A stretch of DNA of 64,000 nt from assembly GCA_964478075.1 (NCBI GenBank), contig CAYZGO010000004.1, forward strand, positions 1 through 64,000, written 5' to 3'. The notes beneath the pieces were generated by a model. The model saw only the letters and a list, made by a program, of their open reading frames with translations. It had not been told where the DNA came from and ran no database searches. Every line of letters begins with the position of its first letter. The stretch's first letter is position 1. Made by a program: the position numbers and the translations under genes. Below, one piece after another: positions 25,394 through 32,294 of the stretch. The DNA is from DAOUEX01 sp034430235. Its GTDB lineage: Bacteria > Chloroflexota > Anaerolineae > UBA2200.

Positions 25394-26590
25394 TCAATGC
25401 CCAAGTGCGTCTTGATAGAGCTTTATCATCTTGGCTACCTGCTGCGCCCAGGTAAAGTCATCAAGAGCGTACTGGCTGGCATAAACACCTTTGGTGCGCT
25501 TTGTGCCATTCTCAATTTCAGCAATGATAGCCGCCGCCAGGCTGTCAGGGTCATCAACTGGAACGAGTGCACCCACCTTCTCGTTGATAAAGTCGGGCAA
25601 ACCACCCGCATTGGTGGCTACAACTGGCGTGCCGCAGGCCAAAGCCTCAACAGCAACCAAGCCAAAAGGTTCAACGCGAGAAGGGACCACGGAGACATCC
25701 GCAACATTGTACAGATGAGCTACTTTGTGCTGAGGTTGGTGACCAAGAAAATGGACTCCCTTCAGCTTGAGTTCGCTTCGCAGGGCATGCATCTCGTTCC
25801 ATAACTCACCATGACCGGCCAGGACAGTTTGCACCCCTGGCAGCAGCCTTTCATAGATTCTCGCCGCTTTGAGCAGCACATCTATCCCCTTGAAGTCAGT
25901 GAATTTGCCGACAAAACTGACCAGGGGTTTGTCAGCTCCGGATAGCCCAAGTTCTGCGAGCACCACTTCCTTGGTCACCTCCGGTAAAACCCTGAAGCAC
26001 TGTGCGTCAAAACCATTCCAGATAAGGTGCACTTTCTCATCGGGCAAGTCAAAAGCCTTCATCGCACCAGCCTTCACCTGACGCGAGATAGCAATGATGC
26101 CATACGCGTTGTGCGCGGCGGTTAAGGCCATCGTGCGGTAGCGCGGCCCCCTTTCGAAGCCCATCAGGTCTGTCCCATGACAGCTAATGACATAGGGCAG
26201 CCCCGTCCTATGAGCAACGTAGGCCGCGACCCAGACGTGATGTGCGTGAATAACATCGGGATGGAACTCGGTGACTGCCTCATTGATTGTCTGTTGCCAG
26301 GCTTGAACGTAGGCTTGGATTTGGGCATCGGATAATTCGTAGAACGTAGTGCTGCTGCGAGGGTGTGTTGTAAAGCAGGGGAAATTGAAATCCAATTGTG
26401 GATTCTCATTCTCGCCATTGCTGAAGACAATTGTCTTGACCTGGAAGGGACGCCCCTCAACCACCTGGTGTTCCGGCACAACAACAGGCACTGCGTGCCC
26501 CGCCTTAACGAGTTCCTGAGCAACGTTCATGGCGTAAATGCCACTTCCAGAGCCTTGCAGCGGGAAGTGATTAGGCATTAGAACTCTCAC
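25394..26590 (-). CDS. glycosyltransferase family 4 (GT-B fold)
   Basis: A 398-residue GT4 enzyme that moves a sugar from a nucleotide-sugar donor to an acceptor, probably lipid- or glycan-linked, at the inner face of the membrane. The N-terminal Gly-rich acceptor loop is 'PLQGSGSGIYAMNVA'; 'VIHAHHVWVAAYVAHRTG' and 'SCHGTDL' follow; the donor site has 'FVGKFTDFKGIDVLLKA' and the E-x7-E motif 'EPFGLVAVEALACGTPVV'. Translation starts at a GTG (26588-26590) behind GGAGATTG. It begins a group of envelope-sugar genes on the minus strand but is separated from them by a repeat-ridden relic. Acceptor specificity cannot be told. Confidence 0.92.
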   Translation of the reverse strand: MRVLMPNHFPLQGSGSGIYAMNVAQELVKAGHAVPVVVPEHQVVEGRPFQVKTIVFSNGENENPQLDFNFPCFTTHPRSSTTFYELSDAQIQAYVQAWQQTINEAVTEFHPDVIHAHHVWVAAYVAHRTGLPYVISCHGTDLMGFERGPRYRTMALTAAHNAYGIIAISRQVKAGAMKAFDLPDEKVHLIWNGFDAQCFRVLPEVTKEVVLAELGLSGADKPLVSFVGKFTDFKGIDVLLKAARIYERLLPGVQTVLAGHGELWNEMHALRSELKLKGVHFLGHQPQHKVAHLYNVADVSVVPSRVEPFGLVAVEALACGTPVVATNAGGLPDFINEKVGALVPVDDPDSLAAAIIAEIENGTKRTKGVYASQYALDDFTWAQQVAKMIKLYQDALGH

Positions 26591-26708
26591 AATTCAATCT
26601 CCATCGCTATTTCACCCTGCGCCTGCCTGCCGCCTAACCATAGTTGTGCCATATGTCAGGTACTCTGTTCACGATATAGGGCAAAGCCCACCTCGGCGTT
26701 GCCCTGAA

Positions 26709-27183
26709 TCAGTAGTCACGCAGCATCATCGGCAGGTAGATGCCCTCCAACCCGTTGAGCGGCAGGAAGCTGGAGGTCCACACTGGGCGCGGCGGCGGAT
26801 CCTCCTGCAGCCTGCGTGCCCACCCAGCGTCGTTCAGGCAGTTCCAGTCCGACTCGACGAACTCGTAGTGGCTAAGGAAATCGCCCGTCTCAGCAGAGGA
26901 GGTTCCCTGTGCCAGCAGAGGCAGCTCCCTGTCCAGCAGAGGCAGCTCCCTGTGCCAGCAGAGGCAGCTCCCTGTCCCAGCAGAGGCAGCTCCCTGTCCA
27001 GCAGAGGCAGCTCCCACGCTGCCGGATAGATAGCCGGGCCCCGCCAAGCGCGACGAACAGCGTGTCCCTCGCTGCGCTCAGGATGCTACGCAAGGAGCCC
27101 AGCGCGCTATTGTCGGAGTAGATCTGGCGCCCTGGTTCAACCACGCACGCGTCACATCCGCCGCGCGCGCCAGTAACCCACAA
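26709..27183 (-). pseudogene. relic of a secreted protein with LPxxLR tail
   Basis: Only the end of the gene is recognisable: 'FVESDWNCLNDAGWARRLQ' and the terminal 'LEGIYLPMMLRDY', the same kind of tail found in the FG-GAP protein at 4134 and beside the Thr-Pro linker of the papain-like protein at about 43190. Upstream the coding sequence dissolves into a tandem repeat with changes of frame. No signal peptide is found. It overlaps the end of the adjacent glycosyltransferase gene. Confidence 0.6.
26905..27012. repeat. 21-22 base tandem repeat, about five units
   Basis: Units of the form 'ccctgtgccagcagaggcag' alternate between 21 and 22 bases over about 108 bases. The unequal unit length shifts the reading frame, so the array cannot be a clean protein repeat. 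It lies within the relic of a secreted-protein gene. Confidence 0.85.
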
Positions 27184-27952
27184 AGGTGTAGTAGGCCATA
27201 AGCAGGCTCAGCAGCAGGCCATGCCCACCGTCCTTGTAGCCCTGCAAGGTCAGGTAGCGGCGGTGGAACTCGCGCAGCGGCTGTAGTACAAGGTTGTGCG
27301 GGCGAGGCCGGATGCCCTGCTCGACCAGGATGCCCGCCTCATAGTCAGCGTAGAAATCCTGCCTGCGCAGGAACTGGCGCACGGTGCTGTAGTTGTAGTG
27401 GATCAGCGCGTTTTGCAGGTAGCCTTCTGGCCCGTCCAGGATGACCACCTCATGCACCTCGCGCTCAGGGTCGTAGCGCGCAAGGCCGCGCTTCAGCAAG
27501 CGCAACTGATAGTCGGGATACCACCCTGCGTGGCGAATCCAGCGCCCCCAGATGTAATTGCGCCGAGGCACCCACCAGCCCACCGCCGATTCCTCCCTGA
27601 TCACGCGCTGCACCTCTGCGCCCAGTTCCGGCGTGCCTCGTTCATCGGCATCTACGAAGAAAATCCATTCCGCCTCGAACATCTCCAGTGCTGCGTTCCG
27701 CTGATCGGCAAAGTTGACAAACGGGCGCTGCTGCACCTCGGCACCGGCCTGGCGCGCCAGTTCCACTGTGCGGTCCGTGCTCAGGCAATCCAGCACGTAC
27801 AGCTTATCCGCCCAGCGCACGCTCTGCAGGCAGTCGCTGATGTTCGCCTCTTCGTTCTTGGTCAACACGACCACAGCCAGGGTCTGACCAGACTTCCGAA
27901 GTCTGACAGACTTCGGAAGTCTATACTCGCTTTCAGACATCCGTTGACCCAT
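27152..27952 (-). CDS. glycosyltransferase family 2
   Basis: A 266-residue GT-A enzyme related to WaaE/KdtX-like sugar transferases. The nucleotide-binding start 'VVVLTKNEEANISDCLQSV' is followed by 'DCLSTDRTVELARQAGAEV' and the metal-binding 'FVDADERG'. 'HEVVILDGPEGYLQNALIHY' is the acceptor-side region, and the C-terminal end ('YTFVGYWRARRM') may touch the membrane. A 14-base palindromic repeat (27891-27921) lies inside the N-terminal coding region and translates to 'LPKSVRLRKSG', an addition that the family does not need. The gene overlaps the upstream glycosyltransferase by 20 bases, so the two are co-translated. Confidence 0.9.
   Translation of the reverse strand: MGQRMSESEYRLPKSVRLRKSGQTLAVVVLTKNEEANISDCLQSVRWADKLYVLDCLSTDRTVELARQAGAEVQQRPFVNFADQRNAALEMFEAEWIFFVDADERGTPELGAEVQRVIREESAVGWWVPRRNYIWGRWIRHAGWYPDYQLRLLKRGLARYDPEREVHEVVILDGPEGYLQNALIHYNYSTVRQFLRRQDFYADYEAGILVEQGIRPRPHNLVLQPLREFHRRYLTLQGYKDGGHGLLLSLLMAYYTFVGYWRARRM
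27891..27921. repeat. palindromic repeat inside a coding region
   Basis: GACTTCCGAAGTCT and its exact reverse complement are separated by 3 bases. A sister element with one changed base pair is at 59456-59486. Here it is read through as part of a glycosyltransferase. Confidence 0.85.
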
Positions 27953-28874
27953 AGGTCATCTCACGCACACGCTCGTAAGCTGCCAGACGCCCCGCCAATT
28001 CTCGTTCGGAGATGACGCCAGTCTCGGCCTGGCGGCGTGCCCGCCCTGCTTCACTCCGCAACCCCGCGCGCACGATGAGACGCACGGCCCAGTTATGGAA
28101 TGGCCCATAGTGTTTGGCGAAGAGGCGAAAGCGGCTGCGCCACAGGGCTACGAACATCTCATCACGAAACTGCCGCGTGCTCTGCCCGGCGTAGTGCACC
28201 ACCTCCGCTGCAGGCACGCAGTACACCCCCCACCCCGCGCGCTTGATGCGCATGACCCAGTCAATCTCCTCGCAATACATGAAGAACCGCTCGTCCATCA
28301 GCCCCACCTGCTCAACGGCCTGGCGGCGCACCATCATGCACGCCCCCAGAGGGTGATCTATGGCAAAAGGATGCCCGGAGGCGTAGAGAGAGCGAGGATA
28401 CCGACCGTTCAGACGTGAGTTCAGCAGCCGATGATGCACGGGGAAGAAATCGAAGAATGCCTGCGCCAGCGCGGGGAAGCGGAATGCAGAATGCTGGAAA
28501 CTGCCATCAGCGTAGACTAGCCGTGGTCCAGCCATGCCCGCCGACGGCGCGTCGTCCATAAAGCGCAGCAATGTGCCGAGGGCATCACTGCGCAGCACTG
28601 TGTCCGGGTTCAGCAGCACCAGATAACGCCCGCGCGCCTCGACCAACGCCTGGTTGTTGGCTGCCGCAAAGCCCTTGTTGTCCGCGTTGGCCACCAGGCT
28701 CACCCGCGGAAAGCGTTCGCGCACCATGTCAGCACTGCCGTCGGACGAGGCATTGTCCACGACGAGCACCTCGTATTCCGTGTGACTATCCTTGAGCGAG
28801 GCATACACGGAAGCCAGGCAAGCGGCCAGCAACTCCTTCACGTTCCAACTGACGATGATGATGGAGATATCCAT
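27933..28874 (-). CDS. glycosyltransferase family 2 (rhamnosyltransferase-like)
   Basis: A 313-residue enzyme with 'SIIIVSWNVKELLAACLAS' at the N-terminus, 'VDNASSDGSADMV', the donor and metal motif 'LLNPDTVL', and the later 'GACMMVRRQAVEQVGLMDER' plus 'FFMYCEEIDWVMRIKRAGW' acceptor region typical of dTDP-rhamnosyl or related GT2 transferases. It would extend surface polysaccharide at the cytoplasmic face. Its start codon overlaps the stop of the lipoprotein gene (TGATG), and its end overlaps the next glycosyltransferase, making a tight three-gene operon. Confidence 0.92.
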   Translation of the reverse strand: MDISIIIVSWNVKELLAACLASVYASLKDSHTEYEVLVVDNASSDGSADMVRERFPRVSLVANADNKGFAAANNQALVEARGRYLVLLNPDTVLRSDALGTLLRFMDDAPSAGMAGPRLVYADGSFQHSAFRFPALAQAFFDFFPVHHRLLNSRLNGRYPRSLYASGHPFAIDHPLGACMMVRRQAVEQVGLMDERFFMYCEEIDWVMRIKRAGWGVYCVPAAEVVHYAGQSTRQFRDEMFVALWRSRFRLFAKHYGPFHNWAVRLIVRAGLRSEAGRARRQAETGVISERELAGRLAAYERVREMTYGSTDV

Positions 28875-30064
28875 CAGAACCCAATAGTGATTGGCATCGC
28901 CTCTACGCGGTCTTCGACGATCCAGACCTGTTCATGGATCAGACCTACCCAATAGTATGGCGCGACCTTCACCGGTTGATCCACGATCTTGAGATGGCCC
29001 ACAACGGTCACCGTCTGTCCAGGCATCAAGTACTTCTCGCCGTCAATCACGGTCAACTCATCGTCGCGACCCAACTGCCAGCGGAAGGGAAAAAAGCGCC
29101 CAGAGCTGTTGCCTTCATAGTCCAGGCCAATGCGAAAGACGCCCGGTTCCTCGTAGCACTCTTTGCTGTTAAAGTTCTCACCAGTCGTGTAGAGCGTGCC
29201 AGGCTCTGGCCCCGTGGTGCGAATGCCTACCTTGCCAATGTTGCGCACTGTGCAAGTGAAGCTGAGCGTGCCGCCGAGTGGCACCACGGTGGACGACCAC
29301 TGCGCCGCGCGGTTGACGATCTCAGCTCGAGGCACGCCACCATTGACGATAGTCAACAGGCCGCGTGCCACGTCACGGTTGCCCACAGCGTCTTCGGCCT
29401 CGACCACCACTGTGTAGATACCGTCCGGCGGCGGTGTGGCTCCCAGGTCAACGCCGCCTTCGTAGTCGTGTTCGTGATTGCCAGCTTGCCCCACTGGGCG
29501 GATCTTGTCCTCAGGGATGGGATGCTTGTCGCCCTTTTCATCCAGCAGATAGACCTGTACCTTGGTCGCCTCCTTGGTCAGGTAGTAGCCGATGGTCACA
29601 CGGTCGTTGATGCCATCGCGGTTGGGCGTAAAGGTCGCGGGGTAGATGTTCAGATTACGGATCTCAATGTAGTGAGCTTCAGCGCCTTCGATGGTCAAGG
29701 GCACCTCGACCTTGGCGCTCTCTCCATTGTCGGCGAGGGCCTCCAGCACGCAGATGTAGCGGCCATCGAGCAACAGATGGTTGTTGATGACGCCCCCGAA
29801 GAGGGCTTCATAAGAGCCTTTGGGCCGAGACACCTCAGACCGAAAGACGTGTCTATCTCCCTGCTCGTCCAAGAAGTACACGGATACACATGCGTGGCCG
29901 GACAGACTGTAACTGATGCGTGCCACGTCCGCAGTGCCGTCCGCATTGGGAGAAATAACGTCCGGCTGGATGAGCACATCGTAGATGAGCGGTTTGCTGC
30001 CGCAACCCGCCAGGGTCAACGCAACCAGGCACAGGACGAGCAGTGTAGAAACAACGGCCTGCAC
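28874..30064 (-). CDS. lipoprotein with FlgD-Ig-like domains
   Basis: A 396-residue lipoprotein. The start is taken at the GTG (30062-30064) because AAGGAGG lies 10 bases before it; a longer ATG start at 30091 would place that site inside the gene. The signal peptide ends in lipobox 'LAGC'. Two Ig-like repeats follow, each opening with a 'PNADGTADVARISYSL' / 'PNRDGINDRVTIGYYL' motif that recalls FlgD-Ig and calcium-binding turns, then 'PPPDGIYTVVVEAEDAVGN'. A further beta domain (about 250-390) is unassigned. It heads the glycosyltransferase operon, so it may help place or bind the polysaccharide at the surface (inference). Confidence 0.85.
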   Translation of the reverse strand: MQAVVSTLLVLCLVALTLAGCGSKPLIYDVLIQPDVISPNADGTADVARISYSLSGHACVSVYFLDEQGDRHVFRSEVSRPKGSYEALFGGVINNHLLLDGRYICVLEALADNGESAKVEVPLTIEGAEAHYIEIRNLNIYPATFTPNRDGINDRVTIGYYLTKEATKVQVYLLDEKGDKHPIPEDKIRPVGQAGNHEHDYEGGVDLGATPPPDGIYTVVVEAEDAVGNRDVARGLLTIVNGGVPRAEIVNRAAQWSSTVVPLGGTLSFTCTVRNIGKVGIRTTGPEPGTLYTTGENFNSKECYEEPGVFRIGLDYEGNSSGRFFPFRWQLGRDDELTVIDGEKYLMPGQTVTVVGHLKIVDQPVKVAPYYWVGLIHEQVWIVEDRVEAMPITIGF

Positions 30065-30108
30065 TCTCAAAGCGCCTCCTTGGTAATGCACTATCGGTCA
30101 ACAGGGCA

Positions 30109-30137
30109 AGTTTACCCTATGCGCCTTGATTAGTCAA
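30109..30137 (-). promoter_or_regulatory. sigma-70 type promoter for the lipoprotein-glycosyltransferase operon
   Basis: On the minus strand TTGACT (30137-30132) and TAAACT (30114-30109) are 17 bases apart, about 45 bases before the GTG start of the lipoprotein. Confidence 0.6.
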
Positions 30138-30302
30138 CTGGTCAGTTGGCTGTTGGCGGCTACGGGACTGCTGGACGCCTTCCACATCTCACGTCTTTGC
30201 AGCTTTGCACGGCAGCGGCCGGGGTCTGGCAGAACTCACCGCAGAGATACTTGTGGTTCCTCTGCGCTGTCGCCGTGCTCTGCCGTTTTAGTGGGTGTTC
30301 AA

Positions 30303-30417
30303 TATGAACCCTTCCGCGCCAAATCGTGCATGACAATGAAGCATCCCACCAAAGACTATGCTGTTCATGACCCAATTCCTGCTGCGCCGGCTCGGGGTGA
30401 TTCTGCTCATCAGCAGC
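30303..30417 (+). repeat. partial copy of the ABC permease gene start
   Basis: About 115 bases closely match 31289-31399, covering the leader, promoter region and first 17 codons of the permease ('MTQFLLRRLGVILLIS'). The -10 box TATAAT of the intact copy is CATGAC here, and the coding part then ends in unrelated sequence. The two copies flank the DUF433/DUF5615 pair as direct repeats. Confidence 0.85.
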
Positions 30418-30467
30418 CAAGCGACTGGAACTTGCCCCCAACGTAACGTAGACCCGCTGCAATCCTT

Positions 30468-30496
30468 TTGCCTTTGCTCCAAGATTGTGATATGAT
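30468..30496 (+). promoter_or_regulatory. promoter for the DUF433/DUF5615 pair
   Basis: TTGCCT (30468-30473) and TATGAT (30491-30496) are spaced by 17 bases, about 45 bases before the DUF433 start codon. Confidence 0.6.
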
Positions 30497-30539
30497 AACA
30501 GTGCAAGTAACACGTAACCGATCGTGAGGGGGTCCGTTT

Positions 30540-30788
30540 ATGCTGGACAAAGAACAGGCCTTACGCCGCATCACCGTCGATCCGCATATCTTGTTGGGCA
30601 AGCCTACCATCCGCGGGCTCCGCATCAGCGTGGAGCAAATCCTCACCGCTCTAGCAGCCGGCGTGACCGTTGAAGATCTGCTCCAGGACTATCCCGAACT
30701 GGAGCTGGCAGATATCCAGGCAGTCCTGGCCTACGCCGCTGAGCGCGTCAGCGAAGAACGGGTCTACACAGTGGAAGCAGCAAAGTGA
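30540..30788 (+). CDS. DUF433 antitoxin-like protein
   Basis: An 82-residue DUF433 protein, a complete length for the family. The typical core 'PHILLGKPTIRGLRISVEQI' is followed by the helix-turn-helix segment 'EDLLQDYPELELADIQAVL'. DUF433 proteins accompany DUF5615 PIN-like proteins in what look like toxin-antitoxin pairs, where they would be the antitoxin and DNA-binding autorepressor. Its stop overlaps the start of the next gene by four bases. Since the partner is frameshifted, this antitoxin may be an orphan. Confidence 0.85.
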   Translation: MLDKEQALRRITVDPHILLGKPTIRGLRISVEQILTALAAGVTVEDLLQDYPELELADIQAVLAYAAERVSEERVYTVEAAK

Positions 30789-31146
30789 AACTCCTCGTTG
30801 ATGTGCGAGTTGGAAAGGCCGTAGAAACCTGGCTGGGAAGTCAGGGCCTGGATGTAGTCGCTGTTCGTGATCTCAACCTTAGAATGACGGATGCCGCCAT
30901 ACTCACTCTGGCTGTCCAGGAGCAACGACTCGTGATTACGATGGACAAGGACTTTGGAACAAGATAATCTTTCGCTCCCGGCGACCACATGCCGGGGTGC
31001 TGTTGTTACGGTTGGCAGACGCACGGAGCGACGACAAAGTCCTGGTTGTGCAACAGATCTTCGCATCCTACCTCGATGCCCTACCCGGAAACTTCTGCGT
31101 CTATCACAAGGGTCGCTTGCGGATTCGACATGGGTCCGTGCGTTAA
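30785..31146 (+). pseudogene. DUF5615 PIN-like toxin, frameshifted
   Basis: The first 57 or so residues ('MKLLVDVRVGKAVETWLGSQ', 'VITMDKDFG') are a normal DUF5615 start, then the frame hits a stop at 30967. One reading frame over, the rest of the family sequence continues without a break: 'RRPHAGVLLLRLADARSDDK', 'VLVVQQIFASYLDALPGNF', 'GRLRIR', ending at 31146. A single lost A in 'ggaacaag' (from AAA) would explain it. PIN-like domains are RNA nucleases, so loss of the toxin with retention of the antitoxin is a plausible end state. An assembly error is the alternative. Confidence 0.85.
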
Positions 31147-31290
31147 GCTCGTCCTCGAAGGGGCCGCACTGCCGCTCCCATGCTTCTCTCGGGCGACGGC
31201 ATGAGATGAGCGCTCCAGAACCAACCAATCCGGGAATAGCGGCATTGTAGCACTGTACCCCTATCCTAATACACATTCCTTCCCCCAAAT

Positions 31291-31319
31291 GAACCCTTCC
31301 GCGCCAAATCGTGTATAAT
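31291..31319 (+). promoter_or_regulatory. promoter of the peptide ABC permease operon
   Basis: A perfect -10 box TATAAT at 31314-31319 lies 32 bases before the permease ATG. The -35 region (GAACCC, 17 bases upstream) is poor. The same region in the truncated copy at 30303 has lost the -10 box. Confidence 0.5.
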
Positions 31320-31351
31320 AATGGAGCATCCCACTAAGGAGTGTGCTGTTC

Positions 31352-32281
31352 ATGACCCGATTCGTGCTGCGCCGGATGGGAGCCATTCTGCTCATCAGCC
31401 TGGCCATCGTTTTCTTCTGCGCCCTGGGCATGCGCATGACGGTGAATTCGTCTGCAGGCATCCCTGATTACAACATCGCCCGCTTTGTGGTACGGGCCGC
31501 TGCGGATACTGTCGCCTATGTGCGCAATCTGCCCACAGGCAACCTGGGCTCGGTCGTGCGCGGCAGGGGGCGCAGCCGCACGAGCGTGCCCGTGACCACC
31601 GTATTGGTGGACACTTATGGCAAGAGCATGGGTTTGCTGCTCATCTCGCTGCTCTTTGCCGCTGTGCTCGGCATCGGTGCGGGGGCGCTCGCCGCCTACT
31701 GGGAGGGATCGCCAGTGTCGGTAGGCCTGCTCACCACGACGCTGCTGGGCATCTCCCTGCCGACCTTTCTCGCTGCGCTGTTGCTGCAAGTGGTCGAGAT
31801 CACCTGGTACCGTCGCACTGGCGTGCGCCTGGTCCCCGTGGGCGGCTTTGGCTGGGACTCGCACGTCGTCCTGCCCGCACTGGTGCTCGCAGCACGGCCA
31901 CTGGCACAGTTGGCGCGCATCACCTGCGTCTCAATGAGCGAGGTGGCTCACCAGGACTTTGTGCGCACAGCCCTTGCCAAGGGCCTGCCTCGACGGCAGG
32001 TATGGAGCGATCACGTGCTGCCCAATGCTGCTGTCTCCATCCTCACTGCGCTGGGCGTCTCGGTCCGCTTTTCACTGGGCAGCCTGCCCGTGGTGGAGTA
32101 CTTTTTCGGGTGGCCAGGATTGGGCGCAACGCTGTTGGACGCTATCCGCATGCGCCACGTGAATCTGGTCATCACCCTTGCCCTGGCCCTGGGACTCACC
32201 TTTATGTCCATTAACCTGCTGTTGGATGTGGCCTACCGCAAGCTAGATCCCAGACTGCGGGTGGCGAGTGGGGAGCAGTGA
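31352..32281 (+). CDS. ABC transporter permease, DppB/OppB-like
   Basis: A 309-residue inner-membrane permease of the peptide/nickel importer type. The N-terminal 'MTRFVLRRMGAILLI' is typical of DppB; several membrane helices follow; the coupling loop for the ATPase is 'DFVRTALAKGLPRRQVWSDH', ending in 'VLPNA'. It would import oligopeptides with a substrate-binding lipoprotein and two ATPases, none of which are in the window. The ATG at 31352 follows AAGGAG; a GTG nine bases upstream is less likely. It is 13 bases from the fused permease-peptidase gene, so they form an operon. The region after the first helix is shorter than usual. Confidence 0.9.
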   Translation: MTRFVLRRMGAILLISLAIVFFCALGMRMTVNSSAGIPDYNIARFVVRAAADTVAYVRNLPTGNLGSVVRGRGRSRTSVPVTTVLVDTYGKSMGLLLISLLFAAVLGIGAGALAAYWEGSPVSVGLLTTTLLGISLPTFLAALLLQVVEITWYRRTGVRLVPVGGFGWDSHVVLPALVLAARPLAQLARITCVSMSEVAHQDFVRTALAKGLPRRQVWSDHVLPNAAVSILTALGVSVRFSLGSLPVVEYFFGWPGLGATLLDAIRMRHVNLVITLALALGLTFMSINLLLDVAYRKLDPRLRVASGEQ

Positions 32282-32294
32282 GTGTTGCTGAGAG

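Noticed and set aside
26905..27012. Possible CRISPR array (regular 21-22 base units)
   Set aside because: The units are directly adjacent with no spacers and lie inside a gene relic; no cas genes are nearby.
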